From positions 1 through 64,000 of the forward strand of contig JAHDFP010000014.1 of NCBI GenBank assembly GCA_020628095.1: a stretch of DNA of 64,000 bases. The letters are read 5' to 3'. The translations under genes and the position numbers were made by a program. This DNA comes from Saprospiraceae bacterium (GTDB taxonomy: Bacteria; Bacteroidota; Bacteroidia; Chitinophagales; Saprospiraceae). Every line of letters starts with the position of its first letter. Positions within the stretch are counted from its first letter, which is position 1. Positions 9,117 through 14,156 of the stretch are shown here, piece by piece. A model generated the notes under the pieces. That model had not been told where the DNA came from and did no database searches. It was given only the letters and a program-made list of their open reading frames with translations.

Positions 9117-9641
9117 ATGGAATTATCAACAGCAGATCAATATTATCTCAAAGCTCTTGATTACTATCCATACAATCTTGAGTGCGCTGTAGAAAATCTT
9201 AACTACGCACTCAGCTCTGAAGACAAGCATGCACAGACTAATTGCCTCCTGGGTAAAATATATATGTATTACCTCAAGGATTATGATCGCGCAGGACAGT
9301 GTTTTTATAATGCGCTGGTCGGCGATGCCAATTATCCAGATACTTATAAGCACTATAGCCTACTGAGAATCTGGGAAAGAGAGTATGACAGAGCACTCAA
9401 GATTATAGCACGTGGCATGACTATCACAGGGATGGACATCAGCATATTGCTGATGCACAAGTCTCTTATCCACGAGTGGAAAATGGAGTTATCGGAAGCA
9501 AAGAAATTATTGAAACAAGCCAGGCTTATTTCTACTAACGAAAAAAGACTGGGCAAAATCGATGGAGATCTGAAAAGACTGAAAAAGAAAATAAGTAAGC
9601 TCCGCATCGATAAAAAGAGCAAGAAAAAAAGTCAGAGATGA
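9117..9641 (+). CDS. TPR protein of the RtcB/tRNA island
   Basis: The 174-aa protein contains about three tetratricopeptide-like helical hairpins (residues 5-130; e.g. 'LLGKIYMYYLKDYDRAGQCFYNAL') and a very basic C-terminal tail (KRLKKKISKLRIDKKSKKK) that could contact RNA. No signal peptide, so it is cytosolic. It sits inside the tRNA array, between tRNA-Leu and tRNA-His, and is probably co-transcribed with it. The 12-codon frame at 9020-9055 upstream (MNRKIHPIITT) could be a leader peptide but is unsupported. A scaffold role in RNA repair is a guess from context. Confidence 0.7.
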   Translation: MELSTADQYYLKALDYYPYNLECAVENLNYALSSEDKHAQTNCLLGKIYMYYLKDYDRAGQCFYNALVGDANYPDTYKHYSLLRIWEREYDRALKIIARGMTITGMDISILLMHKSLIHEWKMELSEAKKLLKQARLISTNEKRLGKIDGDLKRLKKKISKLRIDKKSKKKSQR

Positions 9642-9673
9642 TAAATAGAACTATGACAGATTTCTTCTCATCA

Positions 9674-9745
9674 GGTGTCTTTAGTTTAACTGGCAAAATA
9701 ACTCTTTGTGACAGAGTAGAACAGGGTTCGAGTCCCGAAGACACC
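9674..9745 (+). tRNA. tRNA-His (GUG), second copy, divergent
   Basis: The His hallmark G-1:C73 is present: an 8-bp helix GGTGTCTT/AAGACACC counts G9674 as G-1. The anticodon stem is ACTCT/AGAGT with loop TTGTGAC, and the D-stem is weak (GTTT/AAAT). The T-arm is irregular, with a bulged A on the 5' side of the stem before the GGG-TTCGAGT-CCC core. It lies 32 bp after the TPR gene. A more canonical tRNA-His is at 53729. Confidence 0.75.
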
Positions 9746-9791
9746 CTTCATTTTTTAATATAAAAATTAAAAAATAGAAATATACCTTATC

Positions 9792-9810
9792 TGCGCATAT
9801 ATATTGCGTA
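9792..9810. promoter_or_regulatory. Second copy of the rtcB/WYL operator
   Basis: TGCGCAT-ATATA-TTGCGTA matches the rtcB operator (6479-6497) at 17 of 19 positions, and both are flanked by C on the left and G on the right. It lies about 200 bp upstream of the permuted tRNA units. A putative TTGACC element starts at 9818. This suggests that the WYL protein also controls the permuted-tRNA/slipin transcript. Confidence 0.7.
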
Positions 9811-10013
9811 GTTAGTATTGACCTTTATATTATCAATCAAAGGATTGGTAAAAAAACAATTGAAATAAGAACTAAAGAAATATCACGTAGCGTGATGAAA
9901 GAGGGTCTTCTGACATGACCTTAGACACCTGACGAGGGTTTCTGTATAGCCCCGTGTAACCAAAGTTATTAACTTTTGGTTTGACTATCTAAGCCAGTCA
10001 GACTACTTCCATT
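9811..10013 (+). ncRNA. Structured leader upstream of permuted tRNA units
   Basis: No ORF is visible. Hairpins: ATCACG-TAG-CGTGAT (9882-9896), GGGTC (9903-9907) with GACCT (9917-9921), ACGAGGG with CCCCGT (about 9932-9955), and AACCAAAGTTA with TAACTTTTGGTT (about 9958-9981, one extra T). The function is unknown; it may be the 5' leader of the permuted-tRNA transcript. Confidence 0.4.
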
Positions 10014-10086
10014 ATCAATGGGTCGTGGGTTCGATTCCCACTTATACATTTTGCGTATAATAGCTCAGACGGTTAGAGCAATTGAT
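10014..10086 (+). tRNA. Circularly permuted tRNA-Lys-like gene (unit A)
   Basis: Read in order the DNA holds: anticodon 3' strand ATCAAT (10014-10019), variable loop GGGTC, T-arm GTGGG-TTCGATT-CCCAC (10025-10041), acceptor 3' strand TTATAC (10042-10047), a 7-nt linker, acceptor 5' strand GTATAA (10055-10060), TA, D-arm GCTC/GAGC (10063-10079), A26, and anticodon 5' strand ATTGAT (10081-10086). Acceptor strands pair over 6 bp and anticodon strands over 6 bp. The stem and variable loop match usual tRNA-Lys sequences, and the T-run after 10087 would supply UUU. The break falls in the anticodon loop. Read linearly, no cloverleaf forms. Processing by RtcB is inference. Confidence 0.75.
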
Positions 10087-10095
10087 CTTTTTTTT

Positions 10096-10181
10096 ATTGA
10101 AATGCAGGTTCGAGTCCTGCCAAGACTACCTTGTCTTGTGGCGGAATTGGTCTACGCGGTAGATTAAGATTCTACTTCAAT
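10096..10181 (+). tRNA. Circularly permuted tRNA-Leu-like gene (AAG) (unit B)
   Basis: Order: variable-arm 3' strand ATTGAA (10096-10101), T-arm GCAGG-TTCGAGT-CCTGC (10104-10120), acceptor 3' strand CAAGAC (10121-10126), 6-nt linker, acceptor 5' strand GTCTTG (10133-10138), TG, Leu-type D-arm GCG/CGC (10141-10157), anticodon arm GTAGA-TTAAGAT-TCTAC (10159-10175), and variable-arm 5' strand TTCAAT (10176-10181). The acceptor pairs over 6 bp and the variable arm over 6 bp, giving the type-II arm expected for tRNA-Leu. The break falls in the variable-arm loop. The anticodon AAG with A34 is rare in bacterial tRNA-Leu. It starts 9 nt after unit A. Confidence 0.75.
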
Positions 10182-10224
10182 TACACAGAGAGCTGATCAC
10201 TCTACAAAAAAAATGATCCCCGGT

Positions 10225-10483
10225 AGCGCTGTGTTATATAACTCGTATCTGAGTTATCCTCCGATGTCCTTATACGCTAAGGTCATCATAAGGTATAACT
10301 CTGGATAATCAGAACTAAGATCTGAATGAGGCTGGATACCGTAAGGACCAGATGATACCACATTATTGTCAAGTGAAAACTCTCTACAGCTTGGGGATAA
10401 TCCTGACTTATATAAGGTATCAGAGAATCATTACTAAAAGCAACATCCATCTAAGGTCTGATGAGTCAATGTAATACAGCGCT
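10225..10483 (+). ncRNA. 259-nt structured RNA domain closed by a 12-bp helix
   Basis: AGCGCTGTGTTA (10225-10236) pairs with TAATACAGCGCT (10472-10483) over 12 bp with one G-U. Inside are ATAACTC-GTATCT-GAGTTAT (10238-10257), GATGTCCTTA-TACGC-TAAGGTCATC (10263-10287, one U-U), TCAGA-ACTAAGA-TCTGA (10309-10325), CTGG..CC-GTAA-GG..CCAG (10332-10351) with a GNRA-type tetraloop, and TGATACC (10353-10359) with GGTATCA (10416-10422). No ORF and no T-loop motif, and it matches no RNA family I can recall. It lies between the permuted tRNAs and the slipin gene. Confidence 0.65.
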
Positions 10484-10536
10484 CCACTTTTTATTTGGAA
10501 AAGAAAATATTATTAACAACATAAATCAATAGGACT

Positions 10537-11649
10537 ATGTTACTTATGAATTTATTCAGAAAGAGAGTACAGGCTTACGAAAAAGCACTTGTATTCCAGC
10601 ATGGCAAACTTATCGACGTACTAGAACCAGGCTTACACTGGGTGAGTCCGTTTGTCAAAGTCATTAAGTATGATGTAACAGAATTGTTCTATCATGCGAC
10701 GGATCTGGACTTGCTACTTGATGACTATCCCTTATCAGAAAAACTGGACATCATAGAGGTCAGTGATAACCAGATCGCCATCGAATATAAAAACGGAAAT
10801 TTCAGAAAAGTGCTGGAAGCAGGACGATATACTTACTGGAAAGACGGCCTAGATCTTACGCATCAGATCATAGATCTTAATGCTATAGAAGTAGATAAGA
10901 ACATAAGCAGGAAAATACTACATCGACCAGAGGTCGCCAGGTATCTGACTGTCCATATCATAGAAAGCTATGAGCGAGGCATCCTGCATGTAGAAGGTCA
11001 ACTGACTAAGCAACTGGAGCCAGGGGTATACTACTTTTGGAAAGGAGAGCAGAATGCTATCATAAGCAAAGTCGATACTCGTAAGCAACAAGTCGAGGTA
11101 AGTGGTCAAGAATTATTGACAGCTGATAAGGCTTCTGTACGGATGAGTCTATTCGCATACTATCAGGTTACGGATATCATGAAAGCTCTCATAGAGACTA
11201 AGGACTATTACAGACAGTTGTATGTCATACTACAATTAGGTCTCAGAGAGTATGTAGGTCAGTATAAGCTGGACGAATTACTAGATAACAAGGCCGACAT
11301 AGGACCTTACATCATGGACTACGCACGTAAGAGAGTAACTACATTAGGTGTAAACCTTATGGACTGCGGACTGCGAGACATCATCCTACCAGGTGATATC
11401 AAAGAAATCATGAATCAGGTATTACTGGCTGAGAAAAAAGCACAGGCTAACCTGATCATGAGAAGAGAAGAAACGGCCTCCACAAGAAGCCTGCTCAATA
11501 CAGCCAAACTCATGAGCGATAACGACATGTTATTCAAACTCAAAGAGATGGAATACATGGAGAAATTCGCAGACAGGGTCGGACAGATCACCGTCAATGG
11601 TGGTGGTCGTGTAATCGATCAGCTCAGAGAGTTAGTAGGAAGTAAGTAA
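10537..11649 (+). CDS. Slipin / SPFH (band 7) family protein
   Basis: The 370-aa product has three N-terminal repeats of a short beta motif (ALVFQHGKLIDVLEPG; YKNGNFRKVLEAG; HVEGQLTKQLEPG; residues 17-175), then a prohibitin-homology/SPFH core (about 180-285, 'VRMSLFAYYQVTD', 'VTTLGVNLMDCGLRDI'), and a C-terminal coiled coil. There is no hydrophobic N-terminal anchor, so it may be cytosolic or peripheral. ATG 10546 is an alternative start. Slipin-like genes are reported next to RtcB in RNA-repair loci; their role there is unclear. Here it sits between two tRNA blocks. Confidence 0.85.
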   Translation: MLLMNLFRKRVQAYEKALVFQHGKLIDVLEPGLHWVSPFVKVIKYDVTELFYHATDLDLLLDDYPLSEKLDIIEVSDNQIAIEYKNGNFRKVLEAGRYTYWKDGLDLTHQIIDLNAIEVDKNISRKILHRPEVARYLTVHIIESYERGILHVEGQLTKQLEPGVYYFWKGEQNAIISKVDTRKQQVEVSGQELLTADKASVRMSLFAYYQVTDIMKALIETKDYYRQLYVILQLGLREYVGQYKLDELLDNKADIGPYIMDYARKRVTTLGVNLMDCGLRDIILPGDIKEIMNQVLLAEKKAQANLIMRREETASTRSLLNTAKLMSDNDMLFKLKEMEYMEKFADRVGQITVNGGGRVIDQLRELVGSK

Positions 11650-11686
11650 AGTTGATTAGTTCTTTTTTTTATTAAGAACCAGTGTT

Positions 11687-11803
11687 ACGAGACTAACCAG
11701 CAATCAAAAGTGGTTGCTGGTGGCTCGTCAGAGAATAGCTCTGACAAAAGTAAATATCATGTACAATCAAAGCACCTGCTCTGACTAGGAACGGGCAGGT
11801 GCT
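11687..11803 (+). ncRNA. Hairpin-rich region downstream of slipin
   Basis: Consecutive hairpins: ACCAGCAA with TTGCTGGT (11696-11721), nested in ACGAG (11687-11691) with CTCGT (11724-11728); GTCAGAG-AATAG-CTCTGAC (11727-11745); and AGCACCTGC with GCAGGTGCT (11771-11803). No long T-run follows. It may be a 3' UTR structure or a separate RNA. Confidence 0.4.
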
Positions 11804-11878
11804 ATATCAATAACCAAAAACTAATAATAAGCTCATAAGGGTTTTACAAAATTTAAAAAGAAAAAGAAATTATGCGAG

Positions 11879-12005
11879 TACGCAATATGATACGTAAAAA
11901 TAGAAAGGTGGTTTTTATAACCGACTATGCGAAGGCATGACGATAAGCGTCATCATCTGATGATATGATAAGCCTTTGCGATAGTGTTGTTGCAAAGGCT
12001 TTTTT
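11879..12005 (+). ncRNA. Candidate small RNA ahead of the second tRNA block
   Basis: It begins with one arm of the island operator (TACGCAA, 11879-11885; the other arm is degenerate). A chain of small hairpins follows: GGTT-TTTAT-AACC, ATGC-GAAG-GCAT (11927-11938), TGACG-ATAAG-CGTCA (11938-11952), and a strong terminator. No ORF. The boundaries are approximate. Confidence 0.4.
11970..12005 (+). terminator. Rho-independent terminator
   Basis: AAGCCTTTGC (11970-11979) pairs with GCAAAGGCTT (11992-12001), followed by five more T. It lies 10 bp before the next tRNA gene. Confidence 0.9.
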
Positions 12006-12015
12006 AATTCCACTT

Positions 12016-12089
12016 GGTAACGTAGCTCATTTTGGTAGAGCGTCTGTGTGAAGAACAGAAGGCCGTTGGTTCGATTCCAACCGTTACCA
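12016..12089 (+). tRNA. tRNA-Phe (GAA), divergent
   Basis: Acceptor GGTAACG/CGTTACC, D-stem GCTC/GAGC, anticodon stem TCTGT/ACAGA, and T-arm GTTGG-TTCGATT-CCAAC are all perfect. The loop GTGAAGA gives anticodon GAA with U33 but has G at 32 and G at 37, unlike the usual Phe loop (A37). First gene of the second block. Confidence 0.8.
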
Positions 12090-12095
12090 CACTCC

Positions 12096-12169
12096 GCCCT
12101 CTTAGGTTCAATTGGTTAGACTACTTGACTTTTAATCTTGGGGTATTGGTTCGAGTCCAATAGGGGGCA
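12096..12169 (+). tRNA. tRNA-Lys (UUU) with mismatched anticodon stem
   Basis: Acceptor GCCCTCT/AGGGGGC, loop CTTTTAA (anticodon UUU), T-arm ATTGG-TTCGAGT-CCAAT. The anticodon stem CTTGA/TCTTG carries two adjacent U-U mismatches (28:42, 29:41), where an ordinary tRNA-Lys would have TCAAG. This is a second Lys-type RNA beside permuted unit A. Confidence 0.75.
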
Positions 12170-12208
12170 CTTTTTAGACTTTGTCGCATAGAGATCGGCA
12201 AGTACTAT

Positions 12209-12281
12209 TGACCAGAAGCTATATTGGCCTAGCGGCGGCTTGTTAAGCCGAGGACAGTGAGTTCGATTCTCACCTGGTCAG
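12209..12281 (+). tRNA. tRNA-Asn (GUU)
   Basis: Acceptor TGACCAG/CTGGTCA perfect, D-stem GCTA/TAGC, anticodon stem GCGGC/GCCGA with a G-A mismatch at 27:43, loop TTGTTAA, T-arm GTGAG-TTCGATT-CTCAC, discriminator G73 as expected for Asn. Confidence 0.85.
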
Positions 12282-12288
12282 CAGAGTC

Positions 12289-12321
12289 AAGATAAGGCAG
12301 ATATATCAGCCTTCATCTTTT
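12289..12321 (+). terminator. Terminator-like hairpin between tRNA-Asn and tRNA-Gly
   Basis: AAGAT-A-AGGC at 12289-12298 pairs with GCCT and ATCTT at 12309-12319 with small internal mismatches, followed by a short T/A run. It may end or attenuate the tRNA transcript. Confidence 0.5.
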
Positions 12322-12336
12322 ATAATTATATAATTA

Positions 12337-12408
12337 GTGGGTAAAGCATTATCGGTGATGTGCCAGTCTTCCAATCTGGAGAATAGAGTTCGATTCTCTA
12401 TACCCACT
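12337..12408 (+). tRNA. tRNA-Gly (UCC)
   Basis: Acceptor GTGGGTA/TACCCAC perfect (8 bp if A12336 is counted), D-stem GCAT/ATGT, anticodon stem CCAGT/TCTGG with a U-U mismatch at 31:39, loop CTTCCAA, T-arm TAGAG-TTCGATT-CTCTA. Confidence 0.85.
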
Positions 12409-12427
12409 CTAGGTTAGTTTTTTTTTT

Positions 12428-12492
12428 TGCCCTTAGTGGATCACTTAGGTCTTCGAAACCAAAAGTGAAAAGTTCGAATCTTTGGAGGGCAG
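12428..12492 (+). tRNA. tRNA-Arg (UCG) with truncated D-arm
   Basis: Acceptor TGCCCTT/GAGGGCA (7 bp), anticodon loop CTTCGAA on a stem TAGGT/ACCAA (A-A mismatch at 28:42), T-arm core AAAG-TTCGAAT-CTTT. Only nine nucleotides (TGGATCACT) lie where the 16-17-nt D-arm should be, so the RNA is about 65 nt. An 11-nt T-run directly precedes it. Confidence 0.6.
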
Positions 12493-12501
12493 CGATTAGC
12501 G

Positions 12502-12575
12502 GGACTTGTAGCTCAATCAGGTAGAGCAGCGCACTCATACTGCGCAGGTTAGGAGTTCGATTCTCTTCAAGTCCA
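12502..12575 (+). tRNA. tRNA-Met (CAU)
   Basis: Acceptor GGACTTG/CAAGTCC, D-stem GCTC/GAGC, anticodon stem GCGCA/TGCGC with loop CTCATAC, T-arm AGGAG-TTCGATT-CTCTT, A73. The paired G1-C72 argues against an initiator. It could be elongator Met, or Ile2 if C34 is lysidinylated. Confidence 0.85.
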
Positions 12576-12584
12576 CAACGTGAC

Positions 12585-12656
12585 ATCCGCATAGTTTAAT
12601 GGGAAGAATAAGGGATTTCTACTCCTTTGGTACTGGTTCGAGTCCAGTTGCGGATT
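12585..12656 (+). tRNA. tRNA-Arg (UCU)
   Basis: Acceptor ATCCGCA/TGCGGAT perfect, weak D-stem GTTT/GAAT, anticodon stem AGGGA/TCCTT with loop TTTCTAC, T-arm ACTGG-TTCGAGT-CCAGT. Confidence 0.85.
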
Positions 12657-12662
12657 CTATAG

Positions 12663-12736
12663 ACTCACTTGGCAGAGCGGTTATATGCACTTGCCTTACA
12701 AGCAAGACGAGCCAGGTTCGACTCCTGGAGTGAGTA
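12663..12736 (+). tRNA. tRNA-Val (UAC) with type-II-like D-arm
   Basis: Acceptor ACTCACT/AGTGAGT, anticodon stem CTTGC/GCAAG with loop CTTACAA, T-arm CCAGG-TTCGACT-CCTGG, A73. The D-arm (GCA/TGC with an 11-nt loop) resembles that of Ser/Leu tRNAs, but the variable loop has only 5 nt. A T-run follows at 12738-12743. Last gene of the island. Confidence 0.8.
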
Positions 12737-12771
12737 CTTTTTTCTTATCAACTAAGAATAGCAAATTGCTA

Positions 12772-13965
12772 TCAATCATACAAAAGATACTTAGAACGTA
12801 CAGCCTTGAACTGATCTAGATCTGCCATCCAGCTACTTCTTATCTCTTTTTCGGACTTACCCTCGATAATAGATTTTTTCAGCTGATCTGTACCTGCCAA
12901 TAGATCAAAAAATGCTCCCTCATTAAAAAACGGCAAATCCAAGTCCTTAGCCGTATCATAAAAATAGATGAGGTAAGAAAGATCTATCTTATCAGGTCGC
13001 GGCTTTTTACTTTTGAGGTCCATGCCGTGGCAGAGTTTGTTTTGATGCTTGGGGTATTTGGCGCCAGATTTTGAGATAGGGGTAAACTCATAATTCATAT
13101 CTATAAAATCCGGGTGACCGATTACCTGAAAAGGGTGGTCTGTCCCCCGCCCTACACTCACCGAGGTCCCCTCAAAAAAACAAATACTCGGATAATGCGC
13201 AATGGACAAGGCATTGGGCAGATTAGGGGATGGTTTGATCGGTAAGACATATTGGGTATTGTGGTCATAGTTGAGACAAGGGATGACCTTGAGTCGGCAC
13301 TGTATGCCATCGGATAACCAGCCTTCGCCATTGATCATCATCGCATATTCGCCTATGGTCATACCGTACACGACAGGCACGCGATGCATACCGACGAAAC
13401 TACTGAATGCCGACTCCAGCACTGGACCGTCTATATAGTGTCCGTTAGGATTAGGTCTGTCCAGTACCAGTACTTGGATATTGTTTTCCGCCGCCGCCTC
13501 CATCACATAATGCAGCGTCGAGATATAGGTATAAAATCTGACCCCCACATCCTGTATATCAAATATCAATATGTCTATATCCTTAAGGTCTTCTTTGCGT
13601 GGTTTCTTGAGATCGCCATAGAGAGAGACGACTTCTATGCCCGTCTTGGGGTCTATATTATCCGCCACCTTCTCCCCAGCATCCGCCTCTCCACGGAATC
13701 CATGCTCTGGAGAAAATATCTTCTCTACTTGTATACCCAAGGGCAGCAACACATCCACGATATGACGATGACCGATCATACTGCTATGATTGACCACCAG
13801 CCCGACTTTCTTAAAAGTTATATCCTCTATATAATCCCCTACTCTCTCAGCCCCCACGATTATCCGCCCATCCTGCTGATCTGACGCCGCCGATGAGCTG
13901 ACCGCAGGCTCAGACTTACAAGAACTGACAACTAATAAGATAATAAGGGTATATACAAGTTTCAT
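12772..13965 (-). CDS. namZ: DUF1343 / NamZ-type exo-beta-N-acetylmuramidase, lipoprotein
   Basis: The 397-aa protein starts with a lipoprotein signal (MKLVYTLIILLVVSSC). It carries the DUF1343 fold: an N-terminal Rossmann-like part with 'KVGLVVNHSSM', 'IFSPEHGFRG' and 'ILIFDIQDVGVRFYTY', and a C-terminal part with 'SVGRGTDHPFQVIG'. Members characterised as NamZ remove MurNAc from peptidoglycan fragments. Lipid anchoring suggests a periplasmic place for wall recycling. It is convergent with the tRNA array and separate from the ROCO cassette. Confidence 0.85.
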   Translation of the reverse strand: MKLVYTLIILLVVSSCKSEPAVSSSAASDQQDGRIIVGAERVGDYIEDITFKKVGLVVNHSSMIGHRHIVDVLLPLGIQVEKIFSPEHGFRGEADAGEKVADNIDPKTGIEVVSLYGDLKKPRKEDLKDIDILIFDIQDVGVRFYTYISTLHYVMEAAAENNIQVLVLDRPNPNGHYIDGPVLESAFSSFVGMHRVPVVYGMTIGEYAMMINGEGWLSDGIQCRLKVIPCLNYDHNTQYVLPIKPSPNLPNALSIAHYPSICFFEGTSVSVGRGTDHPFQVIGHPDFIDMNYEFTPISKSGAKYPKHQNKLCHGMDLKSKKPRPDKIDLSYLIYFYDTAKDLDLPFFNEGAFFDLLAGTDQLKKSIIEGKSEKEIRSSWMADLDQFKAVRSKYLLYD

Positions 13966-14156
13966 TATTCTGACTTATACGGCTTCAAGATACATAGATA
14001 TCTTATATGTATTCTATAATTATGCCATATAGGCGAGCCTCTATTATTACAATAGTAGTCATCAGGGGGTCACAATAATTACTTATCTTACTCTTATGGA
14101 TAGTGTACTAGATCATGAGCAGTGCATAAAATCATAAAAGTTTAAAATAATTAGAG

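Noticed and set aside
9943-10049. Linear tRNA reading using TGTATAG (9943) as the 5' acceptor strand with TTATACA (10042)
   Set aside because: The acceptor would pair, but no D-arm or anticodon arm forms in 9950-10010 and nothing upstream complements TCAAT. The permuted reading explains all arms.
10054-10127. Linear tRNA reading from CGTATAA to CAAGACT
   Set aside because: The acceptor strands do not pair and there is no anticodon stem; each half instead pairs with the neighbouring half as in the permuted units.
10183-10234. Extra tRNA-like arm AGAG-CTGATCA-CTCT (GAU-like loop)
   Set aside because: No D-arm, T-arm or acceptor goes with it; the loop is a palindrome and competes with the 12-bp helix of the larger RNA.
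10225-10483. tmRNA or group I intron
   Set aside because: No tRNA-like end, no tag-reading frame and no group I core sequences are visible.
12398-12592. 64-aa minus-strand frame
   Set aside because: It runs antisense across the tRNA-Gly, Arg and Met genes and is a by-product of them.
13384-13884. 166-aa plus-strand frame
   Set aside because: Antisense shadow of the NamZ/DUF1343 gene.
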